Assembly: GCF_028728205.1 (NCBI RefSeq)
Contig: NZ_JAQYUU010000001.1
Coordinates: 1,477,318-1,541,317, forward strand
Source: Clostridium sp. 'White wine YQ'
GTDB lineage: Bacteria > Bacillota > Clostridia > Clostridiales > Clostridiaceae
Length of the DNA: 64,000 bases
Direction of reading: 5' to 3'
Shown here: piece after piece, positions 1 through 8,457 of the stretch
How the letters are laid out: each line of letters opens with the position of its first letter
Position numbering within the stretch: the stretch's first letter is position 1
Notes under the pieces: generated by a model
What the model was told of the DNA's origin: nothing
Seen by the model: the letters and a program-made list of their open reading frames with translations, nothing else
The model's database searches: none
Position numbers and translations under genes: made by a program

Positions 1-1
1 T

Positions 2-1048
2 AATGTTACAACTGAAATTGGGCTACGAGTTGCTGATCTTGCAGATATAGCAAGAAATTATCCTGAACTTGTTGATTATTTAGAGAAAGCTCAAAAAGAA
101 ACTTTCTTTGAAGGACTTTCTAAAATTTCAGGTGGAAATGAATTTAAAGCAGAATTTGAAAAATTCCTAAAGAAATATGGTATGCGTTGTTCATCTGAAA
201 TAGATATTACTAAACCAAGATGGCATGAAGATCCTACTCAACTAATACCTGCTATTTTAAGTAATGTTCGAACTGCCTCAGGGGGTGAACATGTTGAAAA
301 ATATAAGGAAGGTGAATTTGAAGCAGAAAATGCTACTAAAGAGATTCTATCACATTTTAATTCCTTTGAAAGAAGAAAAATATCTAAATTAATTAAATTA
401 TATAGAAACCTAATGGGTATGCGTGAACATCATAAATTTGCAGTAATAACGCATATAGATCTTTATAAATGCGTTATTATGGAAGAAGCTCATTCCCTAG
501 CTCAAAAGGGTGTTCTTAAAAATGAAAAAGATATCTATTACTTCTCATTATCTGAAATAATTGAACTACTAGAAAACCGTTTTTCTAAAAATATAGAAAA
601 TCATATTGATTCAATTATAAAGAATTACGAGCAATTTGAAAATCTTACTCCTCCACGTGTAATGACAAGTTATGGAGAAATAATTACAGGGAAAAGAAAG
701 AATATCAATGCTCCTAATGGGGCATTAACGGGTATACCTGTTTCAGCTGGAATTATTGAAGGTACCGCAAGGGTAATTTTAAAGCTTGAAGATGCCAAAC
801 TAAATCCTGGAGAAATTTTAGTTGCACCTTTTACAGACCCAGGCTGGACTCCTCTATTTACTTCAGCAATTGGTTTAATTACTGAAGTTGGTGGAATGAT
901 GACACATGGATCAGTTATTGCTAGAGAATATGGTATTCCAGCAGTGGTTGGTATAGATAAAGTTACTGAACTAATAAAAGATGGCGATTATATAAGAGTC
1001 AATGGAACAGAAGGCTATGTAGAGTTTGTAGATAAAAAATCTTCTTAA
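2..1048 (+). CDS. PEP-utilising phosphotransferase, Rph/YvkC-like (5'-truncated)
   Basis: The frame is open from base 2, so this is the C-terminal 348 residues of a larger protein that begins outside the window. The visible part has the EIDITKPRWHEDP stretch typical of the central domain of rifampin phosphotransferases and PEP synthase-like proteins. It is followed near the C-terminus by the swivelling phosphohistidine domain, with TDPGWTPLF and GGMMTHGSVIAREYGIPAVVG; the His in THG is the expected phosphate carrier. Family members move phosphate from ATP to a small acceptor through this His. The acceptor cannot be told, and rifamycin inactivation is only one possibility. The internal ATG at 182 is not a likely start, because homologous sequence continues upstream of it. 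Confidence 0.85.
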   Translation, partial: NVTTEIGLRVADLADIARNYPELVDYLEKAQKETFFEGLSKISGGNEFKAEFEKFLKKYGMRCSSEIDITKPRWHEDPTQLIPAILSNVRTASGGEHVEKYKEGEFEAENATKEILSHFNSFERRKISKLIKLYRNLMGMREHHKFAVITHIDLYKCVIMEEAHSLAQKGVLKNEKDIYYFSLSEIIELLENRFSKNIENHIDSIIKNYEQFENLTPPRVMTSYGEIITGKRKNINAPNGALTGIPVSAGIIEGTARVILKLEDAKLNPGEILVAPFTDPGWTPLFTSAIGLITEVGGMMTHGSVIAREYGIPAVVGIDKVTELIKDGDYIRVNGTEGYVEFVDKKSS

Positions 1049-1055
1049 ACAAGAA

Positions 1056-1089
1056 GGACAGGTAGTAAAAAAATACTACCTGTCTTTTT
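1056..1089 (+). terminator. Rho-independent terminator of the phosphotransferase gene
   Basis: An 11-bp perfect stem (GACAGGTAGTA with TACTACCTGTC) closes a loop of six A and is followed by TTTTT. It may also stop the convergent exporter transcript. Confidence 0.9.
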
Positions 1090-1099
1090 ATGATAGTAA

Positions 1100-2011
1100 T
1101 TAATCAATCTTTGCCTTAAAATAGTTTGTCCCCCAAACTCCTAGAAGAATCATTGTGGATCCCATAACATGATATAAATGAAAACTTTCATGTAAAAATA
1201 CTACCCCAGCAACTATTGATACAATTGTTGAAATATTAGCAAATACTGAAGACCTTGAGGCTTCTAACTTAGAAAGTGTAAAATTGATTAAAAAATAAGC
1301 TATTATTGATGATAAAATTCCCAGATATAAAACTGAAGTAATAAAGGTTGTACTACTTAAAGGTTTAAAATACTCTGACATATTATTATTAATTAAATGA
1401 TTAATAATCGAAATTCCATTAAAACATATTGCACCTAAGAACATCATAAAATAAGTAACTTCAAAGGGAGTGAAATGTCTAGAAATTCTTCTGGCAATTA
1501 TATTAAAGAAGGCAGCTGAAAACACTGCTCCGGCTAATAATACTACACCTAACAGTGAACTTCCAGAGTCATTTGAACTATCCATTAATATTATTATAAT
1601 AACGCCTGATACAGATACTATTATACTAATTCCTTGTTTTAAAGTTGGTTTTTCATCTAGAATATATACTGCTAAAATTGTTACTACTATTGGAATTAAT
1701 GCTATCATAAGTCCGCCTAAGGAAGTTGATGTCCTTTGAATTCCATATGTTTCAAAAATAAAATAAATAATTGGTTCTATAAAAGCAAGTATAATAAGCC
1801 ACTTTAATGGTTTATTTTTATAATCAACCTTTATCACCTTAAATATAATAAGTAAAGTCATAACAAGAAATGCTGCCAAAAATCTAAAGGAAAGTAATGC
1901 AAATGGGTCTGCAACACTCAAAGCTTTTTTTGAAAATAAAAAGCTAAGTCCAAATATAAAGTTAGTAATCACTGCGGTAATATAGGGTATAATATTAGTT
2001 TTATTTTTCAT
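1100..2011 (-). CDS. EamA/DMT-family membrane transporter
   Basis: The 303-residue protein is almost entirely hydrophobic, with about ten predicted membrane helices in two similar halves. This is the two-EamA-domain layout of the drug/metabolite transporter superfamily. The N-terminal GLSFLFSKKAL and the second-half LGILSSIIAYFL segments are typical. It probably exports a small metabolite or drug, but the substrate cannot be read from the sequence. The start has AAAGGA ten bases upstream. The gene has its own promoter and a 140-base leader with a terminator-like hairpin (2075-2123), so its expression may be controlled by attenuation. Confidence 0.85.
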   Translation of the reverse strand: MKNKTNIIPYITAVITNFIFGLSFLFSKKALSVADPFALLSFRFLAAFLVMTLLIIFKVIKVDYKNKPLKWLIILAFIEPIIYFIFETYGIQRTSTSLGGLMIALIPIVVTILAVYILDEKPTLKQGISIIVSVSGVIIIILMDSSNDSGSSLLGVVLLAGAVFSAAFFNIIARRISRHFTPFEVTYFMMFLGAICFNGISIINHLINNNMSEYFKPLSSTTFITSVLYLGILSSIIAYFLINFTLSKLEASRSSVFANISTIVSIVAGVVFLHESFHLYHVMGSTMILLGVWGTNYFKAKID

Positions 2012-2074
2012 TATATCAGTCCTTTTCCTATGTTAGTATTAATAATTATTAAAAACACCTTAAGTAAATAAAGC

Positions 2075-2123
2075 AAAAAAGCCGCTAAGAATATGGTTCC
2101 CTATCGAGAACAAATATAGCGAC
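2075..2123 (-). promoter_or_regulatory. Leader hairpin with T-run before the EamA gene (attenuator or terminator)
   Basis: Read on the minus strand, GTCGCTA at 2123-2117 pairs with TAGCGGC at 2087-2081. An inner GTTCTC-GATA-GGGAAC hairpin pairs completely only as minus-strand RNA, because of G-U pairs. TTTTTT follows at 2080-2075. It lies about 65 bases before the exporter ATG and downstream of a good promoter, so it could be an attenuator. It could also simply terminate the upstream DJ-1/PfpI gene. I do not recognise it as a known riboswitch class. Confidence 0.55.
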
Positions 2124-2143
2124 CTACAATAAACACAATAATT

Positions 2144-2195
2144 ATCATTACTATTCAGTATACTACATTGTATTACAATACTCAATAGTAATGAT
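2144..2195 (-). promoter_or_regulatory. Promoter of the EamA gene inside a 52-bp inverted repeat
   Basis: On the minus strand TTGAGT (2185-2180), 17 bases and TATACT (2162-2157) form a good vegetative promoter. The same stretch is an inverted repeat: ATCATTACTATT at 2144-2155 is the exact complement of 2184-2195, and AGTAT/ATACT pairs further inside. This suggests an operator, or a hairpin ending the upstream gene. Confidence 0.55.
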
Positions 2196-2206
2196 ATGAC
2201 TTGCTT

Positions 2207-2812
2207 TTAATCATATAAACTCGAAAAAGGATCATATTCCCTATCCCCATTCCACAAATACTCTATTCTCTGACTAATATCTAAGGCTTGATCTTTAGAA
2301 AAAATATCTTCTATAAATCCTAATGCCAAGTCCATTCCTGCTGATACTCCAGCTGAAGTATAGATGTTTCCATCCTTTACCCATCTAGCTTGTTTGATCC
2401 ATAATACTTTTTCATTTTGCTCTGTTACCCAGTTAAATGCCTTTTTATTAGTGGTTGCTTTTCTATTATTAAGTATTTCTGTCTTTGCAAGAAGAGCCGA
2501 TCCTGTACATACAGTTAATATGTACTTAGCTTTTGTTGCAATATCCTCAATTAAGTGTATAAAATCCTTATCCCTAACTTCCTCTCTTGTTCCTGCTCCC
2601 CCAGGAATAAATAATATTTCTTCAGTTGATGAGGCTTCTTCATAAATATTAGTTTCAATTCTTACTCCATGACTATTTGAAATAATTCCTCCATTAAGAG
2701 ATATAAAATTAAGTTCAAATACTTCTGGCATTTTCCCAAATATCTCAACTGGACCAAATACATCTAAGGTTTCAAATTCATCAAACATTAGTATATTTAT
2801 CCTAAATTTCAT
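2207..2812 (-). CDS. DJ-1/PfpI family protein (class I glutamine amidotransferase-like)
   Basis: This 201-residue cytoplasmic protein has the DJ-1/PfpI fold signature: [12 protein letters not shown] followed by the nucleophile-elbow [10 protein letters not shown] with the expected catalytic Cys. The closest group by eye is the isonitrile hydratase/GlxA-like branch. Members include hydratases, proteases, glyoxalases and amidase-like domains of regulators, and no DNA-binding domain is present here. The frame extends to GTG at 2821, but that codon overlaps the GGAG ribosome site. ATG at 2812 has eight bases of spacing and is preferred. The substrate is unknown. Confidence 0.8.
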   Translation of the reverse strand: MKFRINILMFDEFETLDVFGPVEIFGKMPEVFELNFISLNGGIISNSHGVRIETNIYEEASSTEEILFIPGGAGTREEVRDKDFIHLIEDIATKAKYILTVCTGSALLAKTEILNNRKATTNKKAFNWVTEQNEKVLWIKQARWVKDGNIYTSAGVSAGMDLALGFIEDIFSKDQALDISQRIEYLWNGDREYDPFSSLYD

Positions 2813-2848
2813 TTTCACCACTCCTTCAGCTTATGTAAATTATAAATT

Positions 2849-3865
2849 TTAACTCACTACCCTTTTTAAATATTTTATTTTTCTAAATATTATTGATAAC
2901 AAACAACTACCCATGAATGCTAAAAAAACAACTATTGGAATATCAATAATAGCATTACCAGTTATATTACTTAAATCTATTCCTAATACATTCATTCTTA
3001 TAATTGTTAAGAAAAATGGATGGATTAAATATATACCAAAAGTGTTACTTGATAATATCTCTATTATATCATCCTTTTTATTCAAGAAATTCTTGGCTAA
3101 TAGAAAAATTGCCATAGACATTAAAATACAAGTTATTGATCCACTACTTAGAAAAAACTCATCTAAACTTCCGCTCTTATAAAGCTGAGCAGTTCCAAAT
3201 ATAGTTATAAAAATGCTCAAAAACCCTGTTAGGTATATTCCATTTTCTATCACTTTATTTAATCTATAATTATTTAAGTAGTATCCTAGCACAAAGTATC
3301 CAACTTCCCACCCAAATATAGTTACCTTTAGATTTACATCAATACCTAAAAACTTTGTGATTAGTGGCAAAATACCACTTACAACAAAACATATCCCCAT
3401 AAAATACTCTATATTGTTTTTTGAAGCAGAATTAATAAATATTTTAATAATAGGTAATGAAAGATATAATCCAAGTAGCATATATAAATACCACATATGA
3501 TATGATGTAGTGCCCATTAATAATCCACTAACCATATCATAAATTGAAAATGCTTGAATTTGTCCGAATGCATATAAATTAAACAAGTAAAAGAAAATCC
3601 CCCAGAATAATAATGGTATAATAATTCTTATTATCCTCTTCTTTAAATTAACTTCTCTTTCTTTCTCTAATAATAAAGCACCACTTATCATTATAAAAAT
3701 TGGCACAGCCCATCTACCTATAGAATTATATACTATAGCTCCCCACCAATTCGTAGTAAATGATAAATTTCTATTTACTACGATAAAGCCTGTTGCATGA
3801 ATTGCAATTACTGCAACACAAGCAAATACCTTTAATGTTTCAAAATAATTATTTTTTTCTTTCAT
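2849..3865 (-). CDS. Acyltransferase 3 family integral membrane protein
   Basis: The 338-residue protein has about ten membrane helices. It opens with the FETLKVFACVAVIAIHATG motif of the acyltransferase-3 (OafA/YrhL/WecH) family, whose His in the first helix is thought to be catalytic. SYHMWYLYMLLGLYL in the middle and a C-terminal HPFF segment are also typical. Members transfer acetyl or other acyl groups to cell-surface glycans or lipids. The frame runs upstream to 3940, but ATG at 3865, preceded by GGTGAGG, is the likely start. The acceptor is unknown. Confidence 0.85.
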   Translation of the reverse strand: MKEKNNYFETLKVFACVAVIAIHATGFIVVNRNLSFTTNWWGAIVYNSIGRWAVPIFIMISGALLLEKEREVNLKKRIIRIIIPLLFWGIFFYLFNLYAFGQIQAFSIYDMVSGLLMGTTSYHMWYLYMLLGLYLSLPIIKIFINSASKNNIEYFMGICFVVSGILPLITKFLGIDVNLKVTIFGWEVGYFVLGYYLNNYRLNKVIENGIYLTGFLSIFITIFGTAQLYKSGSLDEFFLSSGSITCILMSMAIFLLAKNFLNKKDDIIEILSSNTFGIYLIHPFFLTIIRMNVLGIDLSNITGNAIIDIPIVVFLAFMGSCLLSIIFRKIKYLKRVVS

Positions 3866-3947
3866 AAACCTCACCCCATTTAATTTTAATTCTTTTATTA
3901 TCAAATGTAAAATTATGTAATAACATTTAAGTATATTCATCCAAATG

Positions 3948-3975
3948 AAAAAAGAGCCCTGTATTAGAGCTCTTT
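3948..3975 (-). terminator. Terminator after the YhgE/Pip gene
   Basis: AAAGAGC at 3951-3957 pairs with GCTCTTT at 3969-3975. On the minus strand it is followed by six T. Confidence 0.75.
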
Positions 3976-3987
3976 ACTATCAATTAT

Positions 3988-6093
3988 TTATGCTGCTTCA
4001 GCATCTCTATCAAAATTATTATATATTCTATCTTTCTTTGTAATTAAATTTAGTAATGATTTTATTACATACCCGCCAACTAAGAATGCAAACATAAATG
4101 TTATCATTATTCTAATATCCTGGTGAAGCACTGAAGAATTTATACCTGATATGATCATTCTTAGTGTATTTATTGAATAAGTCATTGGGAAAACATGTCC
4201 TACAACTTTATAGAATGTTGGGGCTGTTTCAATAGGGAATGTTCCACCTGAAGATGAAAGTTGAAGTAAAAATACAACAAACATAATTGGTGTTCCTATA
4301 ATTCCTATTGCATAAGATACTCCAAACATTACACTAAAGAATACTACAGAAATGAACATATTACTTAAGTAAAAGTTAGGTATACTTGTCACATCAATTT
4401 TTAATCCTTTTACTAATGCAAAGCTTAGGATTAAAGCTTGAACTATTGTCATTAATGAGCCTGCAGCGAACTTTCCAATAAAACTTTTTAAGAATTTATT
4501 TTCTACAATATCTAGGCGCTTAATAATAGACATTATTAAGTTTACAAACATGGCTCCTAGCCATAATGATAATGAAACAAAATACGGTGCCAAACCTTCT
4601 CCATAGTACTTAACTCCATTTATAGAATTATCTTTTAAAGAGACTGGTTCAGAAACGAATTTTGACATGTCATCTGAGTTAAACTTAAGATTACTATTCA
4701 TTTCATTATACCCATCATTTAATCCATCACTAAGTTTTTCAGCTCCATCATTAGCATCCATTAATCCATTTACTAAGTCCTTAGAACCGCTATTTAGCTT
4801 TCCTAATCCACTAGATAATTCTCCAGTCTTCTCAGAAGCAGTATTTAATCCATTTAGAATAGTTCCACTTCCGTTTTGAATTCCTTTTGCGCCCGCAATT
4901 AGTTTATCTGCTCCTACAGCTGCCTTAGTTTGAGTATCTGAAAGCCCACTAGCTAACATGCTAACGCCATTATATACTTTTAGACTACCAGCTTGCAACT
5001 GAGGTAATCCAATCACTAATTGATTTAATTTATTTGCTGAATCCTTTAAAGGATCACCTATATTCTTACCTATATTTTGTCCACTTACTGCATGAATACC
5101 ACCAATTGCTGTAAGTATTTTCACTTTATCTTGCGGAGAAATATCAGAATTATTAATACTATTAATTTCTGCTTGCAGTACTGCATCAGAACCATCAATG
5201 CCTTGTGATGCTAGCTTAATACCATCAGCAGCTGCCGTAAGTTTATTAGGATCTACAGTTTTTGCTCCTTCTGCTAAGCCATTGGCTCCATCGCTTACAA
5301 GTTTAGCTCCATCTACTAAAGAATTTATTTGGCTATTAGATTGAGTTAAGTTACTCTTAAATTCATTTAATCCTTTAATTAATTCTCCTGATCCGTCATA
5401 AACTTGCTTTTGCCCGCTAGCTAGCTTATCTAATCCATTTTGAAGTTCATTTGAACCAGTTTTTGCTTGTCCAACCCCTTGTGATAATTCATTTCCCCCA
5501 TCTAATAACTTTTGTGTACCGTTTTGAAGCTCTCCTGCTCCATCTCCAGCATTCTTTATTGAGACTTTTACATCATACAGGTTGTCCACTAATGCTTTTG
5601 AAATTTCTTTTTGTATATTTGAACTTATTTCTGATTTAAGACTTTCAGCTACTCTTTCAGAAATTTGAGAGAATATAAAATTTTTCCCTGTATTCCCTTC
5701 ATATATAACTTCTGGTGTATTAAACTTTCCATCTTGAGCATCCGCTATCTTCTTAGAGAAGTCTTCTGGAATTACTATCATTGCATAATAGTCCTTGCCT
5801 TCTACCCCTTTTTTTGCTTCATCATAGCTTACAAACTTCCAAGACACCTTATCATTGTTCTTTAGATTATCTTCTAATTCCTTACCTATTTCATAAGTTT
5901 TATCATCTTTAGTAACTGACTTATCTTGATTTACAAATGCTACTGGCACATTCTTAAGACTCCCATATGGATTCCAGAAAGCACCTAGATAGATAGAAGA
6001 ATATAACATAGGTATAATCATAACAGCTGCAATTGATATAGCTAAGATAATTTTCATTGTTTTTTTGCTATCACTGGAATTTTTTAAACTCAT
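3988..6093 (-). CDS. YhgE/Pip-family membrane protein (ABC-2 permease-like)
   Basis: The 701-residue protein has one N-terminal membrane helix (about residues 13-33). A long external region follows, rich in spaced Gly-Leu repeats (LQNG, LASG, LSDG heptads, about residues 180-460) that suggests coiled coil. About five to six helices at the C-terminus end it, as in ABC-2 permeases. This is the architecture of YhgE/Pip, the Lactococcus phage infection protein family, which also resembles EsaA of type VII secretion. Its transport substrate, if any, is unknown. No T7SS genes lie nearby. An ArsR-type regulator gene lies just upstream on the same strand, so the two are probably a regulator-target pair. 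Confidence 0.85.
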   Translation of the reverse strand: MSLKNSSDSKKTMKIILAISIAAVMIIPMLYSSIYLGAFWNPYGSLKNVPVAFVNQDKSVTKDDKTYEIGKELEDNLKNNDKVSWKFVSYDEAKKGVEGKDYYAMIVIPEDFSKKIADAQDGKFNTPEVIYEGNTGKNFIFSQISERVAESLKSEISSNIQKEISKALVDNLYDVKVSIKNAGDGAGELQNGTQKLLDGGNELSQGVGQAKTGSNELQNGLDKLASGQKQVYDGSGELIKGLNEFKSNLTQSNSQINSLVDGAKLVSDGANGLAEGAKTVDPNKLTAAADGIKLASQGIDGSDAVLQAEINSINNSDISPQDKVKILTAIGGIHAVSGQNIGKNIGDPLKDSANKLNQLVIGLPQLQAGSLKVYNGVSMLASGLSDTQTKAAVGADKLIAGAKGIQNGSGTILNGLNTASEKTGELSSGLGKLNSGSKDLVNGLMDANDGAEKLSDGLNDGYNEMNSNLKFNSDDMSKFVSEPVSLKDNSINGVKYYGEGLAPYFVSLSLWLGAMFVNLIMSIIKRLDIVENKFLKSFIGKFAAGSLMTIVQALILSFALVKGLKIDVTSIPNFYLSNMFISVVFFSVMFGVSYAIGIIGTPIMFVVFLLQLSSSGGTFPIETAPTFYKVVGHVFPMTYSINTLRMIISGINSSVLHQDIRIMITFMFAFLVGGYVIKSLLNLITKKDRIYNNFDRDAEAA

Positions 6094-6230
6094 TTAAGTT
6101 CCTCCTTTATTTATCTTACGTAATTAACTAAGAATGTTATTAAATTTAAACTGACTACTAGATTTTTGTTTATTGCTACAGAATTATATTCCTTCAAAGT
6201 TACTTAAACTTAAGTTGTTTCCTCAAATTT

Positions 6231-6545
6231 CTAGTTTCCTTCAATTGAGTTAATTAGTAGTTTTATTTTTTCTATTGGTTCCTTTAATGTAAGAAAATAA
6301 ATATTTTCTGCTCCTACTTTTCTGCTACCTACGAATCCTGCCTGCTTTAAAACTTTTAAATGATGAGAAATAGCTGGCCTTGATAAAGGCATTTTTTCAG
6401 TTATCATATTAACATTGAGTCCATCAAGTTCTTGCCCTAACAGAATTATAATGTTTTGTCTTATTTCATCTGCTAAAACACTAAAGAAAGGAATACATTC
6501 CTTAAATTGCTTTAAAATAGCTTCTATGTCTCTCTCTCTTTCCAT
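6231..6545 (-). CDS. ArsR-family winged-helix regulator
   Basis: This 104-residue protein is essentially one winged helix-turn-helix domain. The core is FSVLADEIRQNIIILL, followed by the recognition region MPLSRPAISHHLKVLKQAGFV and a short wing GAENIYFL. There is no ArsR metal-binding Cys motif, so the inducer is unlikely to be arsenic or cadmium. The start follows GAGGTGAAGT. A 9-bp inverted repeat upstream (6560-6587) is a likely self-operator. The gene sits 137 bases before the YhgE/Pip gene on the same strand and probably controls it. Confidence 0.85.
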   Translation of the reverse strand: MERERDIEAILKQFKECIPFFSVLADEIRQNIIILLGQELDGLNVNMITEKMPLSRPAISHHLKVLKQAGFVGSRKVGAENIYFLTLKEPIEKIKLLINSIEGN

Positions 6546-6559
6546 ACTTCACCTCAATA

Positions 6560-6587
6560 ATGTTTAATGGTTTAATCTATTAAACAT
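6560..6587 (-). promoter_or_regulatory. Likely operator of the ArsR-type regulator
   Basis: ATGTTTAAT at 6560-6568 and ATTAAACAT at 6579-6587 are exact complements separated by ten bases. They lie 14 bases upstream of the regulator start codon. ArsR-type proteins bind such TTAA-rich dyads at their own promoters. Confidence 0.5.
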
Positions 6588-6798
6588 ATTATTATTTTTA
6601 TTTTGCTCTGTCAAAGGATAATAATAGTAAAATGTAACTCTATTCTATTATTTACATTTTTGAAAAATTTATATTATTTTTATTAATCCTTTATTTATGA
6701 GCCTGTAAACTTTTTCTCTAAATATAGATTATTGACTAATTTTGCATTTGTTAAAGTTGTATGAACAGCTTGTTAAAAAGCAATTCTTTACACTAAAA

Positions 6799-6831
6799 AT
6801 GCCATGTGATTTAAGTTGTATCACATGGCAT
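6799..6831 (-). terminator. Terminator of the secreted-protein gene
   Basis: A perfect 12-bp stem, ATGCCATGTGAT with ATCACATGGCAT, around a nine-base loop is followed on the minus strand by TTTTT. Confidence 0.9.
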
Positions 6832-6846
6832 CCTTTTCTTTATATA

Positions 6847-7314
6847 TTATTTTCCTATAAAAGTTCCCATTCCATTATCTCCAGTAAATGCTGGTGCTCC
6901 AGGAACAGTTACATAACAAACTATTACCTTATATTCTTCTCCTTTTGGTATACTCTGATTAAATGTTATTACAAATGTTTTTTGTGAACTCGCTACAGGA
7001 TTTATTTTAGCTAAATTATCTTTTAGCGAATTGTTTTGATTAACCTTATCATTCTTACCAAGCGTTGCTATGCCTTTTGGAGTATCATTTTTAGTATCTT
7101 GTATCCAATAATTTGTTATCTTACTTCCAAGCTTTGTATCTACATCTCTATCATAAGTTACTTGTATTTGATTTGGTGCTGTCTGTTCAACTTTTACCAC
7201 CATCGGTATTGGGGATTTTTTGTCCATTTCTTTTGCACTTACCTTATTTCCATAAAGTAGTTGCCCTGTTATAACTGTACATAGTATTAACGCCCAGTTT
7301 AAAAACTTCTTCAT
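6847..7314 (-). CDS. Secreted protein with an Ig-like beta domain, unknown function
   Basis: The 155-residue protein begins with a signal peptide (MKKFLNWALILCTVITGQ, likely cut after VSA near residue 27). The mature part has alternating beta-strand patterns such as PMVVKVEQTAPNQIQVTYD and KTFVITFNQSIPKGEEYKV. These resemble bacterial Ig-like domains that carry the phrase 'x-v-x-y-s-x-x-v'. No catalytic motif or cell-wall anchor is visible, so it is probably released. It is transcribed alone, with a strong AGGAGG site and its own terminator. Confidence 0.6.
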   Translation of the reverse strand: MKKFLNWALILCTVITGQLLYGNKVSAKEMDKKSPIPMVVKVEQTAPNQIQVTYDRDVDTKLGSKITNYWIQDTKNDTPKGIATLGKNDKVNQNNSLKDNLAKINPVASSQKTFVITFNQSIPKGEEYKVIVCYVTVPGAPAFTGDNGMGTFIGK

Positions 7315-7415
7315 AAGTTACCTCCTAAAATGAATTAATAAATTTACGCACAAAATTATTTTCCCTAAAATATTTAAATATATAAATTTAATCTTATACA
7401 TATTATCCATAAAAA

Positions 7416-7431
7416 GAGAGCTTACGCTCTC
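7416..7431 (-). terminator. Terminator of the 36-residue protein gene
   Basis: GAGAGC-TTAC-GCTCTC makes a compact hairpin followed on the minus strand by TTTTT, six bases past the stop codon. Confidence 0.8.
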
Positions 7432-7437
7432 AATCCA

Positions 7438-7548
7438 TTACTTACTTTTACCCTTTATTCCATTTCCTTGACGTTCACTACTATCAGTTCTTTTTGTTCC
7501 AACATTAACTTTTTGCTTATTATGTTCTTTATTATTACCTTTATTCAT
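7438..7548 (-). CDS. Small basic hydrophilic protein, 36 residues
   Basis: ATG at 7548 is preceded by GAGGTGATTATTT and opens a 36-codon frame starting MNKGNNKEHNKQKVNVG and ending GIKGKSK. The product is rich in Lys, Asn, Gly and Gln, with no hydrophobic core. A strong ribosome site upstream and a terminator immediately downstream support a real gene. Such short, disordered, basic proteins are common in clostridia, often spore-linked, but I cannot assign a family. Confidence 0.6.
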   Translation of the reverse strand: MNKGNNKEHNKQKVNVGTKRTDSSERQGNGIKGKSK

Positions 7549-7684
7549 AAATAATCACCTCACTAAATATTATATTTTCCTTTTAATGTGTTAATATTCG
7601 TTTTTCTATATCAAAGTAACATATAAAACTATAAGTATAATATGAAAAACGGTGTTCATAATAAGATTGAAAGGTGGCTTTATA

Positions 7685-8002
7685 ATGAAAAAATTAATCG
7701 TTTTATTTTTTACTTGCTTATGCATTTCATTTAATATTTCAACCTTGACTCCAAATGCTGCTCCAAACTCCTTAAAGGAAGGAATATATAAATTATCTGA
7801 TTTACCTCCCTCAAAAAATAGAGTTTATACATGTCAAAATATTTCTAAAAAAGAAAGCGTATTAGTTGTCCTATTTGATGATCATCAAATAGCCATTCAA
7901 GGAATTAGACTTGATCCATCATCAACTAAATATAACTTACTTCCAATGAAAGATGATTACCGACTTGTAATCTTAGGAAAAGGTGAGGTATATATATCAT
8001 AA
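7685..8002 (+). CDS. Small exported protein, unknown function
   Basis: The 105-residue protein starts at ATG 7685, with AAAGGTGG eight bases upstream; the longer frame to 7652 has no ribosome site. Residues 1-25 (MKKLIVLFFTCLCISFNIS) form a signal peptide or membrane anchor. A Cys at residue 13 does not sit in a convincing lipobox. The rest is a short beta-rich domain (VLVVLFDDHQIAIQGIRLDP). I recognise no family. Confidence 0.55.
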   Translation: MKKLIVLFFTCLCISFNISTLTPNAAPNSLKEGIYKLSDLPPSKNRVYTCQNISKKESVLVVLFDDHQIAIQGIRLDPSSTKYNLLPMKDDYRLVILGKGEVYIS

Positions 8003-8057
8003 ATGATATTACATATTTAAGAGGCAGAAACAATTTGTTTCATCCTATTAAGCACTT

Positions 8058-8094
8058 AAAAAATGCCACAATCTTCTAAAAGAAGTTGCGGCAT
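8058..8094 (-). terminator. Terminator of the gamma-SASP-like gene
   Basis: ATGCC...GGCAT closes a long hairpin with an inner TCTTCT/AGAAGT stem, and six T follow on the minus strand. Confidence 0.85.
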
Positions 8095-8102
8095 ATAATT
8101 TG

Positions 8103-8381
8103 CTATTTATTTTTATTTTGTTTAGATTGTGCATTTAAATTTTTTATCTCTTGTATATCACTAGCACTTGACATCCCTGTACTAGCTGGGCTATTAGGTA
8201 TTCCTGTTTTAATTGAACTATATGTATTATCCATTTGTCTTGATTGTGCATTTAAGTTTTTTATCTCTTGTATATCACTTGCACTAGATGCACCTGAACT
8301 AAATGATGATGCTGAACTTCCCCCTTGTTTTGCTTGTGCATTTAATTTCTTAGTTTCTTCCATTGTTTTTTGATCACTCAT
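8103..8381 (-). CDS. Gamma-type SASP-like repeat protein
   Basis: The 92-residue protein is hydrophilic, rich in Ser, Gln, Asn and Ala, with no aromatic core. It carries two near-identical repeats, SASDIQEIKNLNAQSRQ and SASDIQEIKNLNAQSKQ (about residues 33-49 and 72-88). A degenerate third copy, MEETKKLNAQAKQ, is at the N-terminus. This pattern and composition closely resemble the repeats of Bacillus gamma-type small acid-soluble spore proteins (TETNVxxVKxxNAQS). The usual GPR protease site (EFASE) is not visible. A spore amino-acid store is the likely role, by analogy only. It is monocistronic, with AAAGGAG at the start. Confidence 0.55.
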   Translation of the reverse strand: MSDQKTMEETKKLNAQAKQGGSSASSFSSGASSASDIQEIKNLNAQSRQMDNTYSSIKTGIPNSPASTGMSSASDIQEIKNLNAQSKQNKNK

Positions 8382-8457
8382 AACAAATTCTCCTTTTAAT
8401 ATTATAAATTATGTAGTCATCTACATTTAATTTGACTCACAAGATATATTATTTCTT

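Noticed and set aside
182-1048. ATG 182 as start of the phosphotransferase gene
   Set aside because: The frame is open and family-like upstream to base 2, so this is an internal Met.
2012-2206. T-box, preQ1, SAM or fluoride riboswitch before the EamA gene
   Set aside because: None of the conserved core sequences of these classes is present. Only an unassigned hairpin can be supported.
4667-5865. Plus-strand open frames inside the YhgE/Pip gene
   Set aside because: They lie wholly within a well-supported gene, have no ribosome sites and encode low-complexity antisense translations.
3988-6093. Type VII secretion EsaA
   Set aside because: The domain plan is similar, but there are no EssC, EsxA or other T7SS genes, and an ArsR regulator is the neighbour, as for YhgE/Pip.
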